Below, piece after piece: positions 9,363-17,325 of a DNA stretch of 64,000 nucleotides; position 1 is the first letter of the stretch; every line of letters begins with the position of its first letter. The notes under the pieces were generated by a model, which worked only from the letters and a program-made list of their open reading frames with translations, was not told where the DNA came from and searched no databases. A program made the position numbers and the translations under genes. Source of the DNA: Aureibaculum sp. 2308TA14-22 (GTDB lineage: Bacteria; Bacteroidota; Bacteroidia; Flavobacteriales; Flavobacteriaceae); contig NZ_JBEWXT010000001.1 in the NCBI RefSeq assembly GCF_040538665.1, positions 1,142,501 through 1,206,500 on the forward strand, given 5' to 3'.

Positions 9363-9803
9363 ATGAAATACCTTAAAACCATATTAATACTAGTATTTAG
9401 TGCAGTTATTTTCTTTGCTGCCTGTAAAGACAAGTCTAAAACACCGCCACCAAGAGCTAAAACACCAAAGCCAGTTGCTATTGAGCCTGCTCAAAATGCA
9501 AACGGGGTGTGGCATTATATCTGTACCAAGCGTTGTGCAGGAGGTTCAGCTGCTGCTGGTAATTGCAAGACTTGTGGCACACCTTTAATACATAATGGCG
9601 TATACCATACCAATACTGCACCAACAACGGCACCGCCTTCTGGTACACCGTTTGCTACTCCACCAGCTGCTGCACCGGCTACAAATACAGCCGGGGTATT
9701 TCATTATACCTGTGCAAAAGGATGCGTAGGAGGGTCAGCAACTGCGGGTAGTTGTGTTACTTGTGGTGGTACATTATCGCATAACCAAGCCTATCATCAG
9801 TAA
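9363..9803 (+). CDS. Small lipoprotein with two Cys-rich metal-binding-like repeats
   Basis: A 146-residue lipoprotein (signal ending FFAAC). It contains two copies of a 35-residue unit (about residues 48-81 and 112-146), each of the form GVxHYxCxxxCxGGSAxAGxCxxCGxxLxHNxxYH. The units are joined by a linker rich in proline, threonine and alanine. The cysteine/histidine spacing resembles heavy-metal-binding domains found at the N-terminus of some efflux components (a YxCPxH...GxCPxCGM-like layout), but the pattern here is different enough that the ligand is unknown. It would sit on the periplasmic or outer face as a metal (Zn or Cu) binding or redox protein. Neighbours give no clue. Confidence 0.75.
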   Translation: MKYLKTILILVFSAVIFFAACKDKSKTPPPRAKTPKPVAIEPAQNANGVWHYICTKRCAGGSAAAGNCKTCGTPLIHNGVYHTNTAPTTAPPSGTPFATPPAAAPATNTAGVFHYTCAKGCVGGSATAGSCVTCGGTLSHNQAYHQ

Positions 9804-9888
9804 ACTATAGTGTACACGCTATTTTATAGGCAATAGATGTCTTTAGAGGCTGTATCAATTATAATTAGAAAAGGATTAAAGAAAAAAT

Positions 9889-9896
9889 TATCTTTG
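9889..9896 (+). promoter_or_regulatory. Candidate -7 box (TATCTTTG) for the R-M gene
   Basis: Exact TAnnTTTG match 24 nt before the ATG at 9920. A -33 TTG is not evident. Confidence 0.5.
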
Positions 9897-9919
9897 TCTC
9901 AAATTAAGAATGACCATAA

Positions 9920-10429
9920 ATGGAAATTGACATAGATAAAATTATTACCAAATTCAGAGACAATAGTTTAAGTTCACAAAACGAAGAAGATGTAAGAATC
10001 AATACAAATATTTTTCTAGACAGTATTTCTGATTTTTATGGTCTGAACAAAACATTCTCAAGTGAAGTTTCTTCTCTTCAAGGCGGTAGAGCTGATAGTA
10101 TTTATTCAGATGTCATTTTTGAATTTAAAAAACCAAAAAAATTTAAGTCACAAGTAGGCGAAGATGAGGCAATTTATGGTAGAGATGATAAGGATAGAGG
10201 ACTATATTCTTATTTAGTAAATTTCAGTTTAGACGAATTAGGTAAAGGTGATGATGGATATTTTGAACAGATTTTATTATCAAAAGTTGGAGTTGCATTT
10301 GACGGAAAAACTTTTATCTTCTTTAGATATAAAAAAGGAACTGAACTAATTGATTTACTTGTAAAAAAGAAAACAAAAAAGTTTCCAAAACAAAAGAGAA
10401 CTTACTTTCGAAATAGAAAAAATTACTGA
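9920..10429 (+). CDS. N-terminal nuclease part of a frameshifted R-M polypeptide
   Basis: A 169-residue fragment carrying a PD-(D/E)xK-type nuclease core: D64-V-I-F-E68-F-K70 after a GGRADS turn, in the position expected for the N-terminal endonuclease of single-chain type IIG or type I-like restriction-modification enzymes. The frame ends early (stop at 10427-10429) after a lysine-rich stretch. From about 10395 the +1 frame reads RELTFEIEKITDFDLGIKKL without stops and continues directly into the methyltransferase ORF, so this is the 5' part of one gene of about 9920-13181. A single extra A in one of several short A runs between 10363 and 10395 would explain the break. It may be a real inactivating mutation, a phase-variable state or an assembly error. 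Confidence 0.75.
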   Translation: MEIDIDKIITKFRDNSLSSQNEEDVRINTNIFLDSISDFYGLNKTFSSEVSSLQGGRADSIYSDVIFEFKKPKKFKSQVGEDEAIYGRDDKDRGLYSYLVNFSLDELGKGDDGYFEQILLSKVGVAFDGKTFIFFRYKKGTELIDLLVKKKTKKFPKQKRTYFRNRKNY

Positions 10430-10451
10430 TTTTGATTTAGGAATAAAAAAA

Positions 10452-13181
10452 TTGCTTCTTTTTATAAGATCTACTAAAAGGAAAAGATTATCATCTGAAA
10501 ACTTGTTAAAGTCATTCTCTTCAAGCTCTGATATTTCAAAAAATAGCATTCTTTATCTATATGAACTATTAAACAGCAATAAAAATTCAAACACAAGAAT
10601 AGGTACTTTATTTCAAGAATGGAATAGGATTTTTGGTGATATTTATGGAAAAGAAGAAACGGACTTTACAAAATATAAGGATGATTTAATAAAAATGTAT
10701 TCTTTACCAAAGAATATGGAAATCAGGCATACTTTATTTGTTTTACAAACATATTACAGTATCGTTATTAAACTTTTAGTGCATAATTTACTTGAATCAT
10801 TAACTAATCCAACTGGCAAAGCAAAACAACCAAAGTATAAAAACGAGTTAACTTCTTTGTTTTCAGGTAATCACTATACAAATTATTATATAGATAATTT
10901 TTTTGAAATTCATTTTTTCGAATGGTTTGCATTAGCAGAAGATTTAGAAATGGATTTTATAAATGATATAATAACAGAGTTAGATACTTTTGAAACTACT
11001 GCTTCTGTAATTAAACCTGAAGTAGTTGGAGATGTATTAAAAAAAATATATTCAGATTTAATCCCAAGAGGTTTAAGGCACTTACTTGGAGAATATTATA
11101 CGCCAGATTGGCTAGTTGATTTTACAATTGAGAAATCTAAATACGATTGTGAACTCAATACATCTATTTTGGATCCTACTTGTGGTTCAGGAGCTTTTTT
11201 AACTCATTTAGTGAAGCAATTCTCTGAAAAACATAAAGGAAAAGTAAACCAAACTGATTTAATAGACAATATCACAAAAAACATCGTAGGTTTTGATATA
11301 AACCCAATTGCGGTAATTTCTGCAAAAGCAAACTATATTCTTGCTTTGGGTGATATAACACAACTAGAAAAGGAAATTACCATTCCAGTATATATGTGTG
11401 ATTCAATTCTTGTACCTACAGTTCACGCAAAACAAAAAGAAAAGAAACATTCAATTGACATAAATACAGTTGTAGGAGAGTTTGAAATTCCTGTTTTTGA
11501 TTCACGAGAAGAAAACGATTACTTTTTAAAAACCACTTCTTCTTGTATTTTAAGAGATTATACATCTTTTGAAGAATTTCACGAACTATTGATTTCAGAA
11601 AACAAAATCAATTTAAATTCGGAACAAATAGAATATGCAAAAGTATTTTACGACAAATTATACAATTTACATTTAAGTGGCAGAAATGGTTTCTGGCCTA
11701 TTATTTTAAAAAATTCATTCGCACCTTTATTTTCGCAAAGCAAATTTGATGTAATAGTCGGTAATCCACCTTGGATTACTTGGAAAGCAATGTCTGATAC
11801 ATATAGAAAAGCTACTCTAGATATATGGTTAAGCTATGGTATATTTGAAAAGAGTGCTTATGATAAAATAACAAGTCACGATGATTTTGCAATGGCTGTA
11901 ACTTATGTCTGCATAGATCATTATTTAAAAGATAATGGTTTAACCTCTTTTGTTTTACCACAAACATTTGTAAAATCTCTAAAAGGTGGTGAAGGGTTTA
12001 GAAAGTTTAATATATCTAGAGATGGCTTAAATATTCCTTTTTCTATTATTGAGGTTTACGATATGCTTAAAGTGAATCCATTTAAAGGTGAAGCATCAAA
12101 TAGAACATCAGTTTATGTATTTAAAAAAAATACTAAAATGACATATCCAATGGAAAACTATTTTGAATGCTATAATACTACATCTAACAAGATAGCTTTT
12201 GAAGATAGTTATTCTCTAGTAAAAAAGAAAATGGGATTTGAAAAGCTTTCTGCACAACCAATAAATGATAATTTAAGAAGTCCTTGGCTAACTATCAAAA
12301 ACTCACTTCTCGTAAAGCTCTGTAAGTATTTAGGTAAGTCATCTTATAAAGGGAGAAAAGGTATAGAGCCTTGTGGAGCAAAAGGTATTTTCCTTGTAGA
12401 TATTACAAGAAAAGTTGGCGAAAATATTCATATAGAAAACCTAATTGAAAGATCAAGATTACAAAAAGCAAAAGATTTAGGTGTTTTTCCTGGTGTTGTA
12501 GAGAAAGATTTGGTATATCCAATGGCTGGAGGAAGAAACATAGATAAATGGGGGTTAAATTCTTATTTATACATAATTGTTCCTCATAATTCCACAGGAA
12601 AATCAAAATATAGAGGAATTGATGACAAAGTTTTAAAAGTAAAGTATAAAAAGACTTACGATTGGTTATTTTACTTTAAAGATTTGTTGTTAGAAACAAG
12701 AATAAGAAGTGGTAAATTTTTCGACAAAGACCAATTTCCTTGGTATAGACTTGATAATGTTGGTGACTACACATATATGCCTTATAAAGTATTATGGAGA
12801 GAACAAAGCAAGGAGATGACTGCAACTGTAGTATCATCAGTTGATGATGAATATTTAGGAAAAAAACTTGTTTTATCTGACTCCAAAGTTCTATATGTTT
12901 CTTTTGAAACAGAAGAAGAAGCTCATTATTTATGCGGTATTTTAAATTCTAGAGTTATTGGAGAAATAATTGAGGCTTACACAATAGATATACAAAAAGG
13001 AGTAGATATTGTAAAAAATATAAATATTCCTGAATTTGATAAATCAAATAGAGACCACGAATTAATGGCTGAATTATCAAAAAGGGCTCATAAATTTTAT
13101 ATTGAGAAAGACAATAAGGAATTAGACTCAACAGAGAATAAAATTGAATTATTGACACCGAAGATTTTTCAAACCGAATAA
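10452..13181 (+). CDS. N6-adenine methyltransferase and specificity part of a frameshifted type IIG-like R-M gene
   Basis: A 909-residue ORF counted from a TTG; the frame is in fact open from 10365, and it belongs with the upstream nuclease ORF. Order of parts: a helical connector (1-200), a conserved entry LLGEYYTPDWLVDF, AdoMet-binding motif I DPTCGSGAF (from D241), the catalytic motif NPPW (N438-W441) typical of N6-adenine methyltransferases, and a C-terminal region (about 560-900) with target-recognition-domain character ending in repeated helices. The joined protein would be about 1,080 residues, typical of Eco57I-like type IIG enzymes. A BREX-type PglX methyltransferase is an alternative, but no BREX partner genes are present and the nuclease motif argues against it. 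The TTG start is probably not used. Confidence 0.8.
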   Translation: MLLFIRSTKRKRLSSENLLKSFSSSSDISKNSILYLYELLNSNKNSNTRIGTLFQEWNRIFGDIYGKEETDFTKYKDDLIKMYSLPKNMEIRHTLFVLQTYYSIVIKLLVHNLLESLTNPTGKAKQPKYKNELTSLFSGNHYTNYYIDNFFEIHFFEWFALAEDLEMDFINDIITELDTFETTASVIKPEVVGDVLKKIYSDLIPRGLRHLLGEYYTPDWLVDFTIEKSKYDCELNTSILDPTCGSGAFLTHLVKQFSEKHKGKVNQTDLIDNITKNIVGFDINPIAVISAKANYILALGDITQLEKEITIPVYMCDSILVPTVHAKQKEKKHSIDINTVVGEFEIPVFDSREENDYFLKTTSSCILRDYTSFEEFHELLISENKINLNSEQIEYAKVFYDKLYNLHLSGRNGFWPIILKNSFAPLFSQSKFDVIVGNPPWITWKAMSDTYRKATLDIWLSYGIFEKSAYDKITSHDDFAMAVTYVCIDHYLKDNGLTSFVLPQTFVKSLKGGEGFRKFNISRDGLNIPFSIIEVYDMLKVNPFKGEASNRTSVYVFKKNTKMTYPMENYFECYNTTSNKIAFEDSYSLVKKKMGFEKLSAQPINDNLRSPWLTIKNSLLVKLCKYLGKSSYKGRKGIEPCGAKGIFLVDITRKVGENIHIENLIERSRLQKAKDLGVFPGVVEKDLVYPMAGGRNIDKWGLNSYLYIIVPHNSTGKSKYRGIDDKVLKVKYKKTYDWLFYFKDLLLETRIRSGKFFDKDQFPWYRLDNVGDYTYMPYKVLWREQSKEMTATVVSSVDDEYLGKKLVLSDSKVLYVSFETEEEAHYLCGILNSRVIGEIIEAYTIDIQKGVDIVKNINIPEFDKSNRDHELMAELSKRAHKFYIEKDNKELDSTENKIELLTPKIFQTE

Positions 13182-13358
13182 AGCACAATAAATGATAGCT
13201 ATTTTGTATGTATTGTGTTGGTTTAGACTTATTGATAAATGTAATTATAATATGCAAAAGAAGGAATGCACCAAATATAGTCAAATGTAATACGTGAAAA
13301 TTTTAAAAGATAAAGTTTTTGTGGCTTTTATAATAATATTTTATGTAGCTAAAACATT

Positions 13359-13412
13359 CTAATTCCCCTTAACCCGTTGCCATAGCTCTGACAGTAATTT
13401 TTTCCATCAATA
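13359..13412 (-). pseudogene. Relic of YdjM-type membrane hydrolase C-terminus
   Basis: Read on the minus strand, this segment ends KKLLSELWQRVKGN-stop, against KKLLSELWRRIKGN-stop at the end of the intact hydrolase gene (17326). The nucleotide match extends a little further upstream, but one base is missing after the KK codons relative to the intact copy, so the frame is broken there. It is a decayed duplicate or paralogue end, not a gene. Confidence 0.7.
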
Positions 13413-13470
13413 GCTACTTTTCGTTATTAGACTAAGTTAACGAATCAATCTACAATAATTAAATACCGTT

Positions 13471-13530
13471 TCAAATGCTACTATTTGAATAGGTCATCGC
13501 TTCGCCTTTTCCAAAACTTAAATTAAAAGC
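13471..13530 (-). pseudogene. Relic of TonB-dependent receptor C-terminus
   Basis: Read on the minus strand the segment encodes FNLSFGKGEAMTYSNSSI-stop. The intact receptor at 14797-17172 ends VSYGFGKGEAMTYSGRRR-stop, so ten residues around FGKGEAMTYS are identical and the DNA is nearly identical over about 30 bp. A stop codon appears about 12 codons upstream, so only the extreme C-terminus survives. Confidence 0.7.
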
Positions 13531-13593
13531 GTTAATTTGTTTAACTAAAAATACTTAACTTGTAGGTTGTTAAATCAATACTAAATTGGTGAC

Positions 13594-13782
13594 ATGAAGT
13601 TTATTAAAAAAATAGGTGTAGGGTATGTTCTAATGCTAATACTCTGTGCCATTATTATTATTGTAGCAGAATATACATTCCTTAACGGAAATGAAATACA
13701 TGGTCTTTTTATAGGGCTATGGGCACCCATGTTAATAGGGTTAATGATCTTTTTTAAATTGGTGGATAATGGGAGGAAATGA
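13594..13782 (+). CDS. Small membrane protein, two predicted TM helices
   Basis: A 62-residue ORF with a basic start (MKFIKKIG), a first hydrophobic helix (about residues 10-27), a short polar loop FLNGNEIHG and a second helix (about 37-55), ending with charged residues. It matches no family I recognise. Its 3' end overlaps by 14 bp a second, 34-residue membrane ORF (13769-13873). The overlap and same-strand arrangement suggest a translationally coupled pair; the partner downstream is a DsbA-family gene. It could be a non-conserved chance ORF, but the clean helix-loop-helix composition favours a real gene. Confidence 0.55.
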   Translation: MKFIKKIGVGYVLMLILCAIIIIVAEYTFLNGNEIHGLFIGLWAPMLIGLMIFFKLVDNGRK

Positions 13783-13873
13783 ATTAGTATTGTACTTCTC
13801 AATTTTTACTGGAGTTTGTGTAGCTATATGGTTACTCTTTATCATATGGTCCTATAATAATATGAAAGAATAG
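13769..13873 (+). CDS. Tiny single-TM protein overlapping the preceding ORF
   Basis: A 34-residue ORF starting MGGNELVLYF, with one hydrophobic helix of about 20 residues (VLYFSIFTGVCVAIWLLFII) and a charged tail WSYNNMKE. It begins inside the last codons of the 62-residue membrane ORF. Size and layout recall small membrane-complex subunits such as CydX or CcoQ in character only; no homology is claimed. Confidence 0.45.
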   Translation: MGGNELVLYFSIFTGVCVAIWLLFIIWSYNNMKE

Positions 13874-13942
13874 GCTAAAGCCCGCTGTAAGTCCGTCACT
13901 ACTGCACCGACCAACCCCAACCACACATAAACACAGTTTATA

Positions 13943-14629
13943 ATGCAAAAAGAAACACTAAAAGTAGCCATGGTATCAGACATAGCCTGTCCTTGGTGTT
14001 ATATAGGTAAACATAGAATAGAATCTGCTATACAGCAATGGAAAGGAGTACCTATTGAAATAACCTATCATCCTTTTCAGTTAGACTCCAATATGCCGAA
14101 AAAAGGCTTAGACCGTAAAACCTATTTAACCAATAAATTTGGAGATAGAGACATGACCGAGCCCATGCAACGTATTACCGATGCCGGCAACGCCGAAGGC
14201 ATTATTTTTAATTTTGGTGATAAATGGCTGGCAGTAAATACCTTGCCCTTACACCAATTAATGCACGTTGCAGGAGAAGAAGGGTTTAAAGGCGTTTTAA
14301 AAGAACGTTTTTTTAAGGCCTATTTTGATGAAAACTTACATTTGAACGATACTGAAGTATTGGTTAACATAATGGCTGAATACGGTTGGGATGCCACCAA
14401 AACGAAACGCATTATTGAAGATGATGCTATAGCTTATGCCGTAAAGCAAGAAATAGCCCATTATCAACAATTGGGCGTAACGGGAGTTCCGTTTTTTATC
14501 ATCAATGATAAATTTGCCATCAGTGGTGCACAACCGGCTGATGTGTTTTTAGAGGCCTTTACTAAGGTGGCTCCAATGGAAATACTAAATAATGGTGATA
14601 GCTGTGACCCGGTTAGTGGAGAGTGCTAG
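13943..14629 (+). CDS. DsbA-family oxidoreductase (FrnE-like)
   Basis: A 228-residue thioredoxin-fold protein with an inserted helical domain, of the FrnE/2-hydroxychromene-2-carboxylate isomerase-like DsbA group. The active-site motif is C16-P-W-C19 in SDIACPWCYIGKHR, and the cis-proline loop is seen in GVTGVPFFIIN. There is no signal peptide, so it is cytoplasmic, unlike classical DsbA. The C-terminus carries an extra pair of cysteines (SCDPVSGEC), which could be redox-active or metal-binding. The gene is convergent with the TonB-dependent receptor gene. Confidence 0.88.
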   Translation: MQKETLKVAMVSDIACPWCYIGKHRIESAIQQWKGVPIEITYHPFQLDSNMPKKGLDRKTYLTNKFGDRDMTEPMQRITDAGNAEGIIFNFGDKWLAVNTLPLHQLMHVAGEEGFKGVLKERFFKAYFDENLHLNDTEVLVNIMAEYGWDATKTKRIIEDDAIAYAVKQEIAHYQQLGVTGVPFFIINDKFAISGAQPADVFLEAFTKVAPMEILNNGDSCDPVSGEC

Positions 14630-14680
14630 ACCCCTCCGTCCATAATAGTTATTACTAAATGATGCTATGACTGTTGGACA

Positions 14681-14718
14681 CCTCCCCTTGGAATCCCGAT
14701 AGCTATCGGGAGGGGAGG
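14681..14718. repeat. Palindromic repeat between convergent genes
   Basis: CCTCCCCT (14681-14688) pairs with AGGGGAGG (14711-14718) around an inner perfect palindrome TCCCGATAGCTATCGGGA (14694-14711). It lies between the ends of two convergent genes and may serve as a two-way terminator; the GC-rich sequence in AT-rich surroundings suggests a dispersed REP-type element. Confidence 0.65.
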
Positions 14719-14796
14719 AGCTGAGATGCTGCTTATATTTAACCTTTATTTTCACCTTCATACTTCTTTTATCTGACGTCATAACTCGTGGTGACG

Positions 14797-17172
14797 TTAA
14801 CGTCTTCTACCTGAATAGGTCATGGCTTCGCCTTTACCAAAACCATAACTAACACCTAAGGTGAAAAAGCGACCACGTCTGCCATAATCATAGGTTTCAA
14901 AAGTGGCTTGTTTTACAAAACGTTCTTGAATTCGAGATTCAAACACGTCTCTAACACCTAAGTTAACCATCACTTTTCCTTTGATAATTTTTTTACGAAT
15001 ACCAAGGTCTAAAAAGGCAAAACCAGTTACATCACCTTGTATGGTTTTAAAACCAGATTGATATGTACCGGTTAACTCCAAATCAATATCAGCAGGTAGT
15101 CCAATTTTAGAACCCAATTTTGAAGACCACTGACTACCCGAAAAATCAAAATTTTGGTTTTGAAAATCCCCTTCACGGTTAAAATAATTGATGTTAAAAT
15201 CGCCAGTAAGCGTAAGCCATTTTGCAGGACTGTATTTTCCGTTAGTTTCGAACCCATAAGAAGCATTGGTACCTATGTTTTCGGGTGTTGTAAAGGTTAC
15301 GTTGTCTTCAAAGGTAGAGACACGTTCAACGGCATCTGTAGTATATTTGTGGTATAGACTAGAACTTAAAGATGCCTTGCCAATTTTAAAAATACTAGTT
15401 AACTCATAAGAATCTGTAAACTCAGGTTGTAGATTTGGGTTACCCACCCGTACGTTAAAGTTATTTCTAATATTGAAAAACGGATTCAAATCCCATAATC
15501 TAGGTCTGAAAATACGTTTTGAATACCCCGCCTGAAGTGAAAAATTTTCACCTACTTTATAAGAAGTATGCAATGATGGAAAGAAATTAGTATAGTCTTG
15601 TGTATTAGATTCATTGGTATTGGCCAATAATGTGTTTAAATTTGTGTTTTCTAACCGTAAACCTGCTTTAAAACCCCATTTTTCCTTTTCATACGCCCCG
15701 GTAAAATAAAGGCCGAGTACTTTCTGGTCGTATTCAAAATTATTAGTTAAACCATCATTCACTAAATAAGTGCCTGTATTTTCGTCAAAATCCCGCACCT
15801 CATAATCATTACCAACATCATTAATTACATATTGAGCCCCAGCTTCTATGGTATATATATCACTTAAAGGGTCGGTATAATCTAGCTTAAATGTATAATC
15901 TGCTTGCTGAAAAGTAGTCTCGGTTTGCTGATCGTCATTTACAGTAGTTCCAGATAAGGTAGTGCTATTAAACTGTGACTCTTGGTCTTTACCAAAAAAA
16001 CTACCTAATGCACTAAAAAGCAAGGTGTGCTCTTCATCGTTTTCAAATTGCTTTTTGTAATTTAACTCATACTGCCATTTGGGGTTTGTGGCTTCCGTGG
16101 TTTCGGATCTAACCCAATCAGAAATTAAATTAGTATTGGCATCGAAAAACCTAAAATTGGTTTCTGAGGGTTGATCTTCAATCTCGTAGGCAAAATTGCC
16201 TGATAATGTTAATACGTTTAATTCGTCAATATGGTAATCTGTTCCTAGTGTGAGATTAAAAAAAGTTTCATCACGATAAGCAATACCTTCACTAAAGACA
16301 ACCTCATTATTAATTAGGTTCGTATTAATGGCTTCGTTTTCTTGAGGTAAGGACCTGTAGCCTGCACCCAACTGGGCAAACAAATTAAAATGCTCCGTTC
16401 TTCGATTAACGCTTACACCAATACTGTGGTTATCGGGTATGCCTGTATTTGCAGAAATGGAACCATTCCACCCTTTTTTCTCCTCTTTCTTAAGGATAAT
16501 ATTTAAAATACCTGCAGTACCTGAGGCTTCGTATTTAGCAGAAGGGTTGGTAATTACTTCAATACTTTCAATCATATCAGCAGTAATTGTACCCAACGCA
16601 TTACTCGATTGATCCGCTAAAACTGAAGGTTTACCATTAATTAGTATTTGTACACCAGAACTTCCGCGTAAGCTAATTTCACCTTCTATGTTAACATTAA
16701 CGGAAGGCACATTATTCAATACCTCTAAAGCACTAACACCAGTGCTACTAATATCTTTACCTACGTTAAATACCCGTTTGTCTAGTTTAAATACCGTCTT
16801 AGAAACTTCGGCCCTAACCGTAACTTCATCAAGTGCTTTGTTATTTGGGCTTAGTGCAATTGTACCCAAATCAACTTTGTTATTTGTAATGTTATAATCG
16901 TTTATAGTTTTTGTTATATAACCCATAAAACTAACTTCAACATAAAAGTTAGAATTTTTCACAACAATGGTAAAACTTCCATTTTCACCTGATGTTGCAC
17001 CATCTATAACTTCTTTAGTGTCTTTATCAAAAAACGCAACTGTTGCGTAAGGTAAGGGCTGTGAACTTTCTGCTTCTATTAAAGTGCCAGTTACCTCAAC
17101 AGCACTGGACTGTGAAAATACAATAGTATTGGTGCATATGATAAAAAGTAGACTGTATATATTTTTCAGCAT
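14797..17172 (-). CDS. TonB-dependent receptor, outer-membrane beta-barrel family
   Basis: A 791-residue outer-membrane receptor. It has a signal peptide (LLFIICTNTIVFSQ), a carboxypeptidase-regulatory-like Ig domain (about residues 23-110, VEVTGTLIEAESSQPLPYATV), a plug region with the LNNVPSVNVNIEGEISLRGSSGVQILING signature (interrupted here only by reading), and a long barrel ending GKGEAMTYSGRRR. It lacks SusC features and a SusD partner, so it belongs to the general transporter group for siderophores, metals or peptides. The frame is open to 17283, but the signal peptide begins at 17172 (an ATG three codons upstream is possible). The hydrolase gene upstream on the same strand is close enough to be co-transcribed. 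Confidence 0.88.
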   Translation of the reverse strand: MLKNIYSLLFIICTNTIVFSQSSAVEVTGTLIEAESSQPLPYATVAFFDKDTKEVIDGATSGENGSFTIVVKNSNFYVEVSFMGYITKTINDYNITNNKVDLGTIALSPNNKALDEVTVRAEVSKTVFKLDKRVFNVGKDISSTGVSALEVLNNVPSVNVNIEGEISLRGSSGVQILINGKPSVLADQSSNALGTITADMIESIEVITNPSAKYEASGTAGILNIILKKEEKKGWNGSISANTGIPDNHSIGVSVNRRTEHFNLFAQLGAGYRSLPQENEAINTNLINNEVVFSEGIAYRDETFFNLTLGTDYHIDELNVLTLSGNFAYEIEDQPSETNFRFFDANTNLISDWVRSETTEATNPKWQYELNYKKQFENDEEHTLLFSALGSFFGKDQESQFNSTTLSGTTVNDDQQTETTFQQADYTFKLDYTDPLSDIYTIEAGAQYVINDVGNDYEVRDFDENTGTYLVNDGLTNNFEYDQKVLGLYFTGAYEKEKWGFKAGLRLENTNLNTLLANTNESNTQDYTNFFPSLHTSYKVGENFSLQAGYSKRIFRPRLWDLNPFFNIRNNFNVRVGNPNLQPEFTDSYELTSIFKIGKASLSSSLYHKYTTDAVERVSTFEDNVTFTTPENIGTNASYGFETNGKYSPAKWLTLTGDFNINYFNREGDFQNQNFDFSGSQWSSKLGSKIGLPADIDLELTGTYQSGFKTIQGDVTGFAFLDLGIRKKIIKGKVMVNLGVRDVFESRIQERFVKQATFETYDYGRRGRFFTLGVSYGFGKGEAMTYSGRRR

Positions 17173-17325
17173 TTTACACATTTGTACGTAGTATTGGTTT
17201 ATATTCTTACGTTTTCCATGTTGCTCAAACCATCCAATTAGATGCCTTAAAAACGACCGTAAAAATAATACTTTAAGGTTCATGAAAAACCCAAAATATA
17301 GTTAAAATAACCCTATAATACGTGA

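Larger units (their letters stand above)
13182..13593. other. Decayed intergenic region with two gene relics
   Basis: This 412-bp gap after the R-M gene holds no intact ORF. It contains, both on the minus strand, remnants of the C-terminal coding ends of a YdjM-type hydrolase (13359-13412) and a TonB-dependent receptor (13471-13530); intact relatives of both lie at 14.8-18.3 kb. Confidence 0.6.

Noticed and set aside
9920-13181. BREX-type PglX methyltransferase
   Set aside because: No BREX partner genes (brxA/B/C, pglZ, brxL) lie nearby and a PD-(D/E)xK nuclease motif is present at the N-terminus, which fits a type IIG-like enzyme better.
13581-13802. 73-residue minus-strand ORF over the small membrane ORF
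   Set aside because: The plus-strand ORF has clear helix-loop-helix composition and an overlapping downstream partner; the antisense frame shows neither.
14774-14804. TGACGTCA and GACGTTAACGTC palindromes near the TonB-dependent receptor stop
   Set aside because: They resemble the PUL 1 motif, but lie at the 3' end of a convergent gene pair, so a regulatory role is unlikely.
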